Positions 45,327 through 57,430 are shown, counted from the first letter of the stretch. The stretch is DNA of 64,000 bases from Schistosoma haematobium (GCF_000699445.3 NC_067196.1:6424616-6488615), one strand, 5' to 3'. The notes: a model not told the origin generated them from the sequence alone. Made by a program: numbers and translations.

Positions 45327-45907
45327 TTGGTTGAAGTTAAACATTAACACCGTTTAATGCTGGCTGGAGTAAGATTGATAGGTCTTGGGTGCGAAGCTCG
45401 TGAGGTGGGATCGCGGATGTGCACTGCTGAGGAGTCACACAATAGGATTAAAACGGCCATCCAGGTTATTCATGGTTGTCTAGCTTCAATTAACTCACGA
45501 TCTCAACTATTAAAATTAATATAATATCAACAAAATCCCTTCTAATATTAATCAACATATGCTCACTAGTGACTGGCTTTAAGAGGTATTTTCTAGAGTT
45601 CTAGTGAGGAGCAGTGATCAATGGAGTTCAACTGGGTCTGTTGTAAGATAGTAACTCACTGAAGACAGTGGTGGATGTGTCACTGAATTTCGTGGATTAG
45701 TTGAAGTTAGACATTAACACCGTTGGATGCCGGCTCAGTGGTCTAGTTGGTTAAGCGCCTGGCGCGAGACTGATAGTTACTGGGTGTGAATCTCACTAGG
45801 CGAGATCGTGTATGCGCACTACTGAGGAGTCCCATTCTAGTAATTCCAGGTTTTCCATGGTGATCCAGTTTCAATTGACTCATGAACTCAACTATTAAAA
45901 TTAATAT
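45327..45907 (+). mobile_element. SINE family B head-to-tail dimer
   Basis: Unit 1 (45327-45540) has a shortened head, ribozyme and tail. Unit 2 (45541-45907) is full length but lacks about 20 nt of the ribozyme 3' half near 45837. The junction is seamless, as in the dimer at 30238-30840. Confidence 0.85.
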
Positions 45908-46459
45908 AATGTTTGACTTGAAAATTTTTATATAAGCAACAAGTCGTCTTCATTATTATTTTCTATAGAATAAAAATGAATAAATATAGACTCAAATGAT
46001 CATGGCAAACAACTTGTTATAATCTTCGACATAATCTATAACATTCTAAGACATATTCCCATTGTCCATACAGTTCATATTCTCAATAATATATCCATGG
46101 TTGCTAAAACTGAGTTTGCACAATTCTGAATTGATCTCCTATTTTAAAATCTAATCATCAAACATAAATTATTCTTTCATAATGATCTCTAGTTCTACTA
46201 ACAAGTGGTTGACATTACAATCATATATTGACTATCTTTATGTGTATAACTTTCTATAAAGAACACTAGCTGGCTCAATATGTCTATATTGAATACTAAG
46301 CACCAAGCTCTAGGTGTATTTTTCTTTACTGTAGTGAACAAGAACACGAGTGGAAACAGTCGAATGTATTTGAGCACAAAATTATAGATCATCTCACTAA
46401 AATTTGAGGACCATCATATAGTAAATAGTTAATTTGCAAAATATCAATCCATCGTTTCA
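45908..46459. other. AT-rich spacer, nothing recognised
   Basis: No supported feature. Confidence 0.4.
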
Positions 46460-46640
46460 AACTTGACTGAATCCTTTTGCAAAAATCAGTCCATTGTCTT
46501 AGGTTTCATTGTTCATTCATTTTCATACCAATTATATTCCGTTTCCGTTCTTTCCTTATCGATCTTCTATTAAAATACATCCTATGCCTATCCGCCGTTA
46601 TATACTACTTATATGGATATAAGTAATCCACACCACAGTA
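46460..46640 (-). repeat. Family F LTR fragment
   Basis: The inverse of 46500-46640 matches LTR blocks (TATAAGTAGTATATAACGGC, AGATCGATAAGGAAAGAACG). Confidence 0.55.
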
Positions 46641-47074
46641 CAACTTAAATACAATACATTGTTTAAGTACAGGTACTGCTAATATCAGTTGTATACTTAA
46701 CGTCAGTATCGTTGTATTTTTTTTGTTTGTTGCATAATTATCGTTTCTTCAAATTCAAATCTATCAATCAGCTAATCACTATGCATATTCATTAAATTAA
46801 TTTCTCGCTATATATATATGAATATATATCTATCATTTATAACATATAAGTGTACTCCGTTGAAATACCCTACTGTTAATTAAACTGTTTGAATGAAGTA
46901 TCTTAATAAACGAATGAATATTGTACATAAATATTCTACATGGTTAGAAATGAGGAGAGCAACTATATAATGAAGAATGTTCACAGCATCAATGGAAACA
47001 TAGAAGAAACGAATGGACTGATATTAAACAAAACCCTGTTTTATAAATTAAAATCCTAATCTGAAAGATGCTTG
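46641..47074. other. AT-rich spacer, nothing recognised
   Basis: A short TATATATATATGAATATATAT run lies near 46810-46830. Confidence 0.4.
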
Positions 47075-47329
47075 TGTAGTGAAGGAGGACATAGGTGAGG
47101 ATAACTGATTATATTCAGTACAACATTACAGAGTTACTTGGTGGAATAGAAAAAACTGTACTTCATTACTTCACTTGCAAATTGTTCATTAATTGTCTCA
47201 GAGTTCATTGTTTCTGCGTCTCCATATCAATTGCTTTCTGTTCCCGTTCTTCCCTCCTCAATCTTCTGAACCTTTTGCTGCTAGATATTCTATTCCTGAC
47301 TAGCGTTATACACTACACCACACACCACA
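47075..47329 (-). mobile_element. 3' LTR of a gypsy-type element (family F)
   Basis: A 255-bp LTR on the minus strand, from TGTGGTGTGTGGTG to CTTCACTACA. It directly follows a purine tract (AAAAGTGGGGACAA) that ends the coding remnant at 47330-47830, the expected order polypurine tract then LTR. Confidence 0.7.
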
Positions 47330-47830
47330 ATTGTCCCCACTTTTAATAAGCTGTTCTCACAATATTTCCGATGGTCGTACCACTGTCTTTTTTGGTGCTG
47401 TTCTTAATTTGCATTCATGATGGTCTTGAAACCGTTTCTGCCGTTGATTAACATTTACGTGATTCTGTTTGTCTTCTCTTCGGATCGTGTAAACCGACCC
47501 ACGTCTCGCCATGACAATTTAAGGTCCTTTCCACTTCGAGATTAGCTTTCCTGACCCTGGTCCCCTTGCTATGTTACCTTTCCGTTCTCTACACTTTACC
47601 GAATTCCCCAATAGAAAAGGCTCCCACGTTCTTCTCTACTGTTCCACCTTCTTTGTGTCTGACATTTGTTTCTTTTCTACGTTTCTTATTGCCTCCCTCC
47701 TCTGTTTTCTTAACTTTGTTGCCGTCCACTTTTGTTGTTGTGGCCAGGTTTTATTATGCATTGGAAGTCGTGGCTTTTTACCATACATAAGCAGGAAAGC
47801 ACACACCCCACTTGTACTGGTTACAGGCTC
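47330..47830 (-). pseudogene. Ty3/gypsy integrase C-terminus remnant
   Basis: Minus-strand translation in broken frames gives a GPY/F-type module: GPGSGKLISKWKGP followed by ARRGSVYTIRREDKQNHVN and ETVSRP. Stops and frameshifts separate the pieces. Together with the LTR at 47075-47329 it identifies family F as gypsy-like. The rest of pol, gag and the 5' LTR are missing. Confidence 0.65.
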
Positions 47831-48595
47831 CGGAAGTTACAACATTGAAATTTTTAAAATGTATCCGAATAAAAATCATAAGTTTCCACTATGTAGATCA
47901 ATAGCTCTTAATTTTCTGTATATTTCCCACTAACTTAGGTGGTTAGGAAACGTTGAGTGCATTAAACAATCTAAGTATTTCAGCTTGACTATTCCTACTG
48001 CTCAGTCGTTAGTTTAGAGTTCAAATAACGAAATATTAACAATAAAATAGCCTTTAAGCAATTTGCATGCATCACTTAAATATAATCAGTTATTGATAAA
48101 TCTTGAACTCTATATTCGGTTTCTAAGCTATTCTCGTAACCCCCAAGCTGGAACTACACAGCGACCTGAAGACGAGAGAAAAGCCGCAAACTATGCGAGA
48201 AGCACTTTACTCGAAAGGTTCGTTTTAGTGCAGAAAATATAAAGTTTTTGTAATATTTTAGATGTCATTGCGTTTCCCGAGAATTCTATTATGCTACTAA
48301 ACGTAGTAGCAGCATAATAATCAGCCAATTAGAAACTCGAAATGTGAGTTTTCACTTTCTTGATGTTTCTGGCCAAACTTCTAATGAACTCTGATTGGAT
48401 AAAATGCCTCTTAGTGTTTCCTGAGCCTTTCTTGTCTTTTGCGAGAAGTTTTCTGGATCACCCCAACAGTTATCATGTAAATCTTGTTTCTAAATAAAAG
48501 ATCACTGCTTTTTGTATGAGAATTTCTATTCTTTTTTACTTAAGAAATCATTTCAATATTTCAATCTGATTGACTTTTTAATCCTGACATACATT
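47831..48595. other. Unassigned stretch, possible LTR or leader
   Basis: 48120-48510 is GC-richer, with a CCAATTAGAAA/TTGGATAAAATG context and AATAAA near 48494. It could be another LTR, but no second copy is in the window. Confidence 0.25.
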
Positions 48596-48728
48596 ATAAG
48601 CGAAGATAGATGGCGGCTTGTAGTGGATTCTAGGACGTGTGTTTCGTCCCATTTGGGGCTCATCAGACTGATTAATCGCAGTCCTAAACAACAATTGGAA
48701 GACAAGCAAACAATACCAAGTGGATTCT
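48596..48728. mobile_element. Sm-alpha composite fragment
   Basis: 48596-48666 (-) is part of the ribozyme (CUGAUGA, GAAAC, GUC kept, stem I broken). 48667-48728 (+) is the Sm-alpha tail end. Arms face opposite ways. Confidence 0.7.
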
Positions 48729-48789
48729 GACATACATTAGTACAGTTTTTCTTTAAAATATCATCAGTAATCACCTTTATGTACAACTG

Positions 48790-48955
48790 GAATGTAAGAT
48801 GATGGTTGGCGGTAGTCAACAGGAAACCCTGGACCTGGGTTTCATGCTACTTGGCACCCGTCAGCAAGGCGTACCTGTAATCTTGAGTGGATTGGTGCAC
48901 CCTGACAGATCCGATCTCGTGTCACTCAGTTTCACAGTCAGAGTCAGTTGTAAAT
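48790..48955 (-). mobile_element. Hammerhead SINE family C fragment
   Basis: Minus-strand ribozyme and B-box region. The core is CUGACGG (A9 changed), GAAA intact, stem III ACC/GGU with CA loop, stem I CCUUG/CAGGG plus ACAGG/CCUGU. The copy supports the family-C ribozyme consensus. Confidence 0.75.
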
Positions 48956-49319
48956 ACAACTAGAATGTATTAAGTTTCGAGATTTCAAATGTACAGTTTC
49001 ATTTAAAGATCCAATCAGTTTATTCTGTTGAAATGGGATTAAATGAAGTATTAAAAAATTACCAAAAAAATAACGATAATAACCGCAGAAAAATGTATTC
49101 ATTATTTGCTGTTATATATGAAAACAGTCACAGCTTATTTATCCCATATAACACCGAAGAAACTTATCCTATTATTTATTATGAATGCTGCAATGTAACT
49201 TGTAGTGTGAGCTACCATGTTAAACCTACATAACTTATTCTAGCTTCTGGACAGGTTAATTTATCCATGCTTATTGAGTTACGTTTTAACCTTGTTAAGT
49301 GAATACTTATCAATCCTTA
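48956..49319. other. AT-rich spacer, nothing recognised
   Basis: No supported feature. Confidence 0.4.
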
Positions 49320-49785
49320 TTTATTTATTTAAACATATAAACATTGGTACAAGTAGGCACCAAATAGATATGTGCCATATAAATCATTTGATTTATGTGA
49401 GGGTTGGGATACTGCACGGGTGCCCAAACCGATGCAGGTGGTTTTCTTAGAACCTAAAGGTCTAATCCACAAGGCAGTAGGGCAGTGTGAGGAGTTGCAG
49501 TCCCATGGTAACCAGTGAACAACGATCAGTTCATGTGCCATTTGTTCCCTCAGGATACTGGAGCCCATATACACCATTAGTTTCGAATCAGTGTTTTCCA
49601 ACTCCCCTAAGTGGATCTTCCATACAAAACAACCCGGTTAAAGCGCCGGCCATTCGCTTTTCATCCTCTCAATTTGGTAAACAACAGTAATGCCGCGAGA
49701 AGGTAGTGAGTAGGACTTTCTTGGCAGTGGCTGTATACACGTGTCCACGTGAGAGCATTTGGGGAGTTATCAATCCTGGTTCATT
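49320..49785 (-). mobile_element. Family D retroposon
   Basis: Diverged copy with (AAAT)n tail (TTATTTATTTATTTAAAC at 49319-49336 on the plus strand). It shares GTTTACCAAATTGAGAGGAT and the CCGGGTTG block with the other copies. Confidence 0.75.
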
Positions 49786-50379
49786 TTATAGGAGCGTACG
49801 TGTGTTCATTTACTTATCCTATTCACCACATGTTTGTAGCTTATTTTTGTGTGACTATCAATATTGATTAACGGTTGATTAAATCAAGTTGGCTCACACA
49901 CCTTCTCCATTGAGCGTGATTTCGCTTCATTCTCTCCTCTTCTCTTCGTTTCTTCGCTCGTTTGTCTAGATCAATGATTGTATGAAACACACGTATTCAA
50001 AATGCATTCTCATATTTAGCTTATTTAATTCCGTTATTCATTAATACGATTTAAAATGATCATCATATATAAGGATATATATATATAAACTAGAAAAAAG
50101 TATTGTAAAACAATTAATCCCTTTGATAAGTTTCGATAATGGAATGATGAGACGAAGTTTAGCAGAGCTAATGTGATGATATATTAGTGCAATACATTTC
50201 GAACAATCTGATCACACATATCCTTGTTAAGAACATTTATATATGAAAATTAAAAGGTCAACTGAACAGATTAAACGTAAGCCGTAACAAAGAAAAATAA
50301 TAATAATAATAATAAAGTACACAAAAACAATGTGATAACCACTCTGGGTAATAAATCAGTATTACCAGGGTAGGTTAAG
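49786..50379. other. AT-rich spacer, nothing recognised
   Basis: It has a (TAA)n run near 50300-50315 and TATATATATA near 50075; nothing else. Confidence 0.4.
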
Positions 50380-50640
50380 TGGCTAGCAGGGGAATCCAGC
50401 TGGATGCGTATTTCATCCTATTTGGGACTCGTCATCTGGATGTACCTGCATCTGAGAGTTGATATTCGCTTTGAGGATTCCATTGCTAGCCACTAACCAT
50501 CTTTGCTTAGAATGCTTGTGAATTAGGGTAATCTCGAGGCAATACAAAGAGTATGTACATATGCCAATAAGAGATTGATCAATTGTAGACCAAAACATCA
50601 ATGGGAAGATTCAAACAAACAATACAAAAATGAATTTACA
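50380..50640. mobile_element. Sm-alpha foldback pair
   Basis: 50380-50475 (-) holds the ribozyme (C3 changed) up to just past the B-box side. 50477-50640 (+) restarts at GGATTCCATTGC, two bases after the ribozyme cleavage point, and runs to the tail end. Confidence 0.8.
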
Positions 50641-50917
50641 CAAATATAGTTTATATTATTGTTAAGAAAAGATACTCCATGTTAACATTACTGACTATTT
50701 CAAAATTGTAGGCAATAAAACAGAAATAAACATAGTAACATTCAGTTAATTGTTTTAACACTGAACATGGATGGTAATAAGATTTTTCGAAAGTATTAGC
50801 TTTTTATAAAATTGTACAAATAAATTAGCACCTAAGTGTGACCTTGTTTATTAACCAAATAAACAGTTATACAAATAAACCCTGGTACAACTGAAACTGT
50901 GACTACTATGACACAGT

Positions 50918-51080
50918 AGCTAAGTGGATAATATGATGACATTTAAAGTGAACTTTACTGGGTTCGAGTGTCGGAGTGAACATCAACTCTGAGATTCAGG
51001 TACATCCAGTTGACGAGTCCCAAATAAGACGAAACGCGCGTCGAACTGGATTACATTGCTACCCATTATCCATCTCTGAA
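50918..51080 (+). mobile_element. Sm-alpha SINE, 3'-truncated
   Basis: Head with A box AGTAGCTAAGTGG, B box GGTTCGAGTGTC and ribozyme with C3 changed and a GAA insertion after GUC. The tail is missing. Confidence 0.8.
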
Positions 51081-51195
51081 TAATCTTTTACGAAATCATA
51101 TCAATCTTCAATCCTGACTTATTACTCCATCTCACTTTATTGATTTGATGTGACAATCTGAACTACTAAAAAAACAAAAGAAAATGTATCAGGTT

Positions 51196-51705
51196 TGTTA
51201 TGTTCCTATAAGAATAATGAATAGTAACTTTTGTGATCCATTTCTGAACCAATACTATGCGTATATTTTTATTGTATAATTCGTAAATAACTAAACTATA
51301 CATATTCATGTCCCTGTTATTATGATCTTTATTTTGACCTATGAACTATTATTATACGATTTATCATTCTTGAATTATGCCCTGTCTATTATTAATACCT
51401 TACCCATTCACAGCCACATTTGACTAACTCATGTACAAATGTTGTTTCCTATTTTATTGGTACGGTGTGGTCTGTCTGGTTGGTACATAAACCGAGTATG
51501 TTTGAAATAAATGATTCACATTGTAGAGGCTGAGATTAGTGTTCTGGACTCACCAGGCGGACAGGGCTAGTCAGGAAGCTAGACCAATAGTTACTGTTCG
51601 CATGGGTTTTATGCGTCATTGGTCCGATCGATAATCCACTGCTTTCTAATTGGCGGTATCATCATGTTATACATTAGCAGGGCACTCATGTCACAAGTTA
51701 TAACG
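51196..51705 (+). mobile_element. Solo LTR, family G
   Basis: A 510-bp copy from TGTTATGTTCC to GTTATAACG. See 38182-38692 for the collinear copy. Confidence 0.7.
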
Positions 51706-51884
51706 AATATAAATCTTCGAATGGAATTATTATTTTTTAGTTTTAATTTCATTATTTTTCTTAGTTCAAATCCATTACACAATTTTAGTTCATTTAAACC
51801 AACACATCTATGACGTTTTCTCTTTTTTCTTTACTTATTACCCTACAGCATATTTTTAGTTTAATATTCAATTAAACATTCTCT

Positions 51885-52297
51885 GCAACCCTATACTGAT
51901 AATTACCATATGCTCACTAGTGACTAGCTTCGTGACCGAATTCTCAGAATTCTAGTGAGAAGCCGTGACCAGTAGAGCTAATCTGTGTCGGGTAGAGACG
52001 GATATCTACCTCAGTACGATGGAAGATGGTCACTCAATTTCGTCGATTGATTGAGATTAGACATTAACACCGTAGAACATCGGACAGCTTAGTGATCTAA
52101 AGGTTAAGCGTACGCGCGCAAGACTGAAGGCCCTGTGTTCGACTCACGCGAGCGGGATCGTATATGCACACTGTTGAGGAGTCCCAGAATACGATGAAAC
52201 AACCGTCCAGTGTTTGCAGCTTTTCAATGGTGATCTAACATCAATCAGTTCATGATCCTAATCAAAAATGTAATGATCTTTACAATCCTATACTGTT
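51885..52297 (+). mobile_element. SINE family B, full length
   Basis: Complete copy. CCTATACTGATAATTACC at the 5' side and CCTATACTGTTG at the 3' end. A box CAGCTTAGTGA, B box TGTTCGACTC; ribozyme C3 mutated (UUGAGGA). Confidence 0.85.
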
Positions 52298-52536
52298 GAT
52301 TAACATATTGTTTGTAATATAAATCTTTCAATAAAATTATTTTTTTAAAATTTTATTATTTTTCTAATTTCAGATCTATTGCAGCAAAACAAAATTTTTA
52401 GTTCATTTAAACCAACACATCTATGAAAAATACGAATCATGAATACACTTTTTCTCTTTTTTTCTCTCTCTTTTACTTATCACCTTACAACAACAACAAC
52501 AACAACGAAAGAAGAAAAAAATTAAATATTTCGTGA

Positions 52537-52820
52537 GACTATAATTTATAAACGAACCAATTACACATCAGATAACAGGTCTCAGATTTTGGCATGAAAT
52601 TCATTCATCCATTTTGACTAAATAGAATTTCGGCATTATAACTGATGTCAGTTTGTGATGAAAACCTTAAATCTAAATTCCTAATCCTAACCGTCAATTA
52701 TAAATCATAATTCGAATTCTTTACACTAATTTATAACCACCATCATTTGGTCTTAGTTACCACGTGGACACTCTCAAAATCAGTTTATCGTCACTTAAAG
52801 GTTTTCCATAAATTATAGTT
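52537..52820 (-). mobile_element. MITE, third copy (inverted)
   Basis: GACTATAATTTATAAACGAA at the left and CCATAAATTATAG at the right. The internal CTGATGTCAGTTTGTGATGA block is the inverse of that in the other two copies. Confidence 0.75.
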
Positions 52821-52913
52821 TTATCAAATATTCTAATAGACTATCAATATTCTTCATATTCTTATGAATAAAATGAAACTTTAAATTTATCTCTACTTTT
52901 GTCTTCCTTAAGA

Positions 52914-53002
52914 AAAAAGAAGAATAAAAAGAGAAAAGAATAAAGAAGAAAAAAGAGAAAAGAATAAAAAAGCAAAAAGAAGATAAGAAAAAAGAAAAGA
53001 AT
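52914..53002. repeat. Polypurine tract
   Basis: About 90 nt of almost pure A/G (AAGAAAAAAGAGAAAAGAAT units). Confidence 0.8.
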
Positions 53003-53266
53003 TTTATGTTTGCATTGATGATATAACTTTCAAATTATTATTATTTTGAAAGAAAAACAAACAAATAAACAATGAAACATAAGTGTTCATTAGTTCAATT
53101 TAAATATGTATCCATAATGAATGACCTTGAGGAATTAGAAATATTTAAAATTTGAATTTATTGTTAGTTTAATTATTTCAAATTTTGTTCAAGTTTTATT
53201 TTCAATTTTCATTATTGTATATTATAATTCTTTAAATTATGAGATTGCTTTATACCTTTCTTTCTT

Positions 53267-53270
<4 letters not shown>

Positions 53271-53356
<86 letters not shown>
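53271..53356. repeat. (AT)43 microsatellite
   Basis: An uninterrupted 86-nt AT dinucleotide run, self-complementary. Confidence 0.95.
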
Positions 53357-53358
<2 letters not shown>

Positions 53359-53873
53359 TTATATACAATCGTTCATTTATATATTACTATGATCATTGAA
53401 GTAACTATTTCTATGAATTCGATGTTTATCTTATTTGTATTAATAAAGTAATGAGGTAACTTGGATCAATGGTTATATGTGCTTGATCCTATATTGTAAT
53501 TGATTGACTGTATATTTATGTATAAGGAGAGAAAGAGAGGCGGGGGAGGGAGAAACAAGAACAATCAACATTAGTTGGTGTTTATGTTTTCTTTTAACGA
53601 ATATTTATATTTTCTTATTATGATATAAGTTGGAATAAATGTTTACAAGTTATGGGAATGATAAAAACATAAAACTGAAGCTTTAGGAGTTTTCTCCTTA
53701 CCCCCCTTGCTCCTTATTTTTAAAAAAATGTATTTAAGAAACATTGAATTTTGACTTAAACAAACTGATGATTGTTTAGTTAATTGGAAGAATTAAAGTT
53801 AGTTTATAATGAATGTAATATACTTTGAATTTGTTCTCGTTTCTAAATGACAATTTGAAATGAAAGTTTAGTT
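53357..53873. other. AT-rich spacer upstream of the H1-like sequence
   Basis: It has a GA-rich patch near 53526-53560; no promoter motif could be supported. Confidence 0.35.
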
Positions 53874-54181
53874 ATGAGTACTTCAGTGACTCTCCCAGTA
53901 AAGAAGCCTAAAGCACCGGCCAGTAACCCGAAAGTAATCAATATGATAACAGCGGCTATTTTGGCGGTTAAGGGTTGTAAGTGCATCTCACTGGCTACTA
54001 TCAAGAAATACATAACCGTAAACTACAAGTTTGATGTTGAAAAAAACAGGCAGCATACATTCGCCATGCTATCGTACATGATGTTGAGAATAGTGCTTGT
54101 ATACGAGTTGGGAATAAGAGAAAGAGTGAATCTGGTAACTTCAAAATAGCCGGAAAAAAGAGATTAAGGATATTTATTTAA
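53874..54181 (+). pseudogene. Linker histone H1-like globular domain, frameshifted
   Basis: From ATG 53874 the frame reads TLPVKKPKAPASNPKV, then NMITAAILAVKGCKCISLAT, IKKYITVNYK and VEKNRQH, which is the winged-helix core of histone H1/H5. Near 54060 the frame slips; the +2 frame then continues VENSACIRVGNKRKSE and SGNFKIAGKKR to TAA at 54179, matching the wing strand and start of the basic tail. H1 binds nucleosomal linker DNA. The Lys-rich C-terminal tail of about 100 residues is missing and no introns are seen, so a decayed retro-copy is most likely. A sequencing error or a divergent exon is the alternative. Confidence 0.7.
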
Positions 54182-54194
54182 ATCTAGTTAATTA

Positions 54195-54795
54195 AATACA
54201 TTACAAGATGAACACCGGATTCATAGGAGTAGTTAGGTCAATGGTAGTAATATATAAAAGAAAGATTGTGTATAAGAACATAGTACGGGAAGAAAGATTT
54301 AGTTCGTAGAAAGAAAGATATGAAGCGATTTTAACCTCTTAGTTTAAGGGAAGATAGAGAGTGTATACACCGACGCCGTTGTGATCGATTCTGAGCCATG
54401 TCACACAAAGTCGCCAACCATTGGTTACGATAGTCACGCGAGCCCCAACCAAGTAGTCTGCATCTACTAACATGGCTCAGACTAGAAGTTAGTGACTTCA
54501 AGCACTGATGCCACGCTTTGGTTTGGGCACCCCTAACTTTCTTTAAACCATCCCCAACACTGGTTAGCATTGCACGTCGTGGTAATCGGTGTTCAGACAA
54601 CACGTGGCCCAACCATCTCAGTCGATGAAGATTCACAACCTTATCAGCTGATTTACCATCATTCCCTAATACCATGCGTCTAACCTAATTATTACTTACC
54701 CGGTGATCCCAGAAGATGCGAGCAATATTTCTAAGGCATCTGTGGTCAATTACTAGTAGCTTACTCTTAATAACCATGTTTCGCAGCCGTAAAGT
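54195..54795 (-). pseudogene. Non-LTR retrotransposon C-terminus and 3' UTR
   Basis: The frame at 54331-54675 (-) reads VVNLHRLRWLGHVL, HRLPRRAML, KKVRGAQTKAWHQCL, CRLLGWGSRDYRNQWL and RRCIHSLSSLK, the RLRWLGHV-type C-terminal domain found in RTE-like and related LINEs. Upstream (54676-54795) a stop-interrupted piece gives IDHRCLRNIARIFWDHRV. 5'-truncated; same family as 5088-5583 and 24640-25188. Confidence 0.75.
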
Positions 54796-55194
54796 ACAAC
54801 ATAGAATAATACTATTTATCTCTAAGAGTGAATATAAGATAGTAAGTAGATTAGTGATTCAACAGCTTCAGTTTGAGTAACTGATTAATAACAATATTCC
54901 TGATACAAATAAGGAAACACAAAGTTGATAACATAAACTTATATTTAAAATAAAAGTAAATTTACTAAGATTAATAAAGCTTAAGAGTTCCATAACTAAC
55001 TGCTCATCTATTATTTATCTAATTAGGTGATACATTTAAAACTCATTTACAGAATAAAACAAGGTAGATAATGATGGAATGATATTACCAGTCAAAAATA
55101 TTAGAAAATACTAAATAATATTTGAGGCAGGTTATTATATTTATGAGACTTTCTGCTTGAAATATCTTTGTATTATATAACTTTTGAGTAAAAT
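54796..55194. other. AT-rich spacer, nothing recognised
   Basis: No supported feature. Confidence 0.4.
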
Positions 55195-55395
55195 AAAGAT
55201 AGATAATGGCTAGTAGTGGAATCCAGGACGAGCATTTCTTCCTGTTTGGGACTCGTCAGCTGAATTTGTGCTTCCATCTTAAAGGTTATATTTAAACTGG
55301 CACTCGAACCAAGTACCGTTCACCTCATTACATAAGTAAGTGACTATCAGGACCCAGTAGCTAAGTGGATAACGCGATTGCGTTTGAAAAAAACG
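55195..55395. mobile_element. Sm-alpha foldback pair, heads facing
   Basis: 55195-55335 (-) carries the ribozyme (CUGACGA and GAAA kept; closing base C11.1 of stem II changed) and B box. 55336-55395 (+) restarts with the head (CAGTAGCTAAGTGGATAACG). Confidence 0.8.
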
Positions 55396-55814
55396 GTGAG
55401 TAATAAGTAAATCATAGTGTTTTCAACATTTCGCAAATGATTTACGGAAGTATGACATGACTTAAGTTAACGGATAATTCCATTTGAGTGAACACGAAGA
55501 TTGTGAAAATTTTTAATGTCATATACAATCTCCATGTACTTATACCTATACAGTTTAATTTACATCAGATGTATTGTCAGCAGTCCTAGTAATCTTAAAT
55601 TCGAACGCAAATCCAAGTAGCCCATTAAAACCAGCTGTAAAATTTTATTTCATTACAGTATTTTAACTACTATGTACTGTAATTTAAGTAGTAAATCTAC
55701 TTGAAGATAAATTCTAGGTATTTTAACATGTGAATTTCACAAGAGAAACATTAAAAGAATAACTAGAAAACATATATCTAAAGATCTCTGATTTTATTGA
55801 ACGGAAAACAGTCG
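55396..55814. other. AT-rich spacer, nothing recognised
   Basis: No supported feature. Confidence 0.4.
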
Positions 55815-56119
55815 GATTATTATTATTATTATCAGCTTTATTCAATATTATATTTTTGGTACAATATAGAATTCTCAGCGTAAAGTATTTCAACAAGTTT
55901 CCGTTTCTTTCTTCTTCGTCGGTCCTGGCGATAAATATTGAGTGATCGCCAGTTAGATGTTAGCAGTTCACTAAATGAACATCTGAATAATGTGTATTCT
56001 TTCCGTTGTGTATTGCCAGCAACCACATTGTCTCTTATTGAGTTTTTTGTAACGTTGACAACGAAAGGTTGTACACTTTTCAGAAACGCAGCAGAATAGG
56101 TTGTGCGATTAATAAACAT
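55815..56119 (-). pseudogene. Possible retrotransposon C-terminus with (TAA)n tail
   Basis: The frame at 55838-56119 (-) ends YRQDRRRRKKRKLVEILY...YNIE; AATAAA overlaps the stop, and (TAA)n follows at once (55818-55833). Coding end, poly-A signal and simple tail in that order suggest a LINE or Penelope-type 3' end. I cannot name the family. Confidence 0.35.
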
Positions 56120-56239
56120 AATGATATACTAAAACAAACAAAAATAGATAACTTGTTGAAATATCTAGATGGCAGGAACAGGTAGCCCAGATGATCAAGC
56201 AGGCCGCCGAATAGTGTTTAGATGAAACATAGTGTAATC

Positions 56240-56765
56240 GAAACTGAGTGTGCTATATTTATTCATTTGAACACAGAAAAATTGACACAAAGGGGTACGA
56301 ATACATATGCGTCACATAAGTCACTTCATTTGTGTGTGGGGTATGATACTGCCTGGGTGCTCAAACCGAAACAGGTGGTTTTCTTAGGGGGCTGCACACG
56401 AAGCCTTCAACCTGAAGGTCCAATCCACAAGGCAGTAGGACAATGTAAGGAGATGCAGTCCCATGGTAGCCAATGAACAATGATTGGTTCATATGCCATT
56501 CGTTCCCTCAAGATACTGGAGCCCATTAGTTTGCAATCAGTGTATTTCAACTCCCCTAGGTGGATCCTCCATATCAACTAACCCGGTTAAAGCGCCGGTC
56601 ACTCGCTTTTCATCCTCTCAATTCGGTAAACAACAGTAATGCCGCGAGAAGGTAGTGAGTAGGACTTTCTTGGCAGTGGCTGTATATACGTGTCCATGTG
56701 AGAGCATTTGCAGAGGGAGAACTGGCTCTTCCCACTCTCTGCCGTACCATGGTCGAATTAAAATC
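56240..56765 (-). mobile_element. Family D retroposon
   Basis: Full-length diverged copy on the minus strand, from GGCAGAGAGTGGGAAGAGCC to the tail near 56262 (ATGAATAAAT). Confidence 0.75.
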
Positions 56766-57430
56766 TTCGAAATTACGTCAGAAAATGCTGTCAGTAAAGC
56801 AACGATCTAAAGTCTGAGACCATTTTTACGTGAGACAGTCACATGATAGTTGTAGTCAATTTACCACGTTTTAAAGATATCAAACAGGACAGCACTTTAC
56901 TCATGTCCACTTATACTAAAAATCCATCTCTACGTCATTTTTGTTTTGACATCACGTCTAAAGGTCTAAATGTTTAACTTGAAGCATCCTGTCCCCAGAT
57001 AATACAGTGCTTAGTTTGAGATACATGAAAAACGCAGTCGGTTTAAACGACCACGGTTGTATTGACTAATTGAGAACTCTATAAACATATAACTACAGCG
57101 ATCGACATTAAAAGCTCTACAGGAATTACTAGTCGTCTACATCAACGGATTATCTATCATAACATATTCTGAATCAATGGGAACAACGATGTTAAGTGGA
57201 GTTTGGATTTGGAGTTATGATTGGAATGTGTAATCGATTTTACAAGATATTCTTTAATATACCTTAAACCTACCATAGTTCTAGTTCACTATTTTGATGC
57301 AGCTCCTTTAAAAAAATACTGGAATTGTTATCATAAGCATTTAAATAAACATTCAATACACTATTTCATGATATGGGAAATAACTTTATATACACATCTA
57401 TGTGACTGTTATTTACTATCGTTGGAATAA
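56766..57430. other. AT-rich spacer, nothing recognised
   Basis: The frame at 57221-57430 (+) has no motif. Confidence 0.4.

Noticed and set aside
47566..47933. Two plus-strand frames of 74 and 120 codons
   Set aside because: They are antisense to the gypsy integrase GPY/F remnant, whose motifs are clear on the minus strand.
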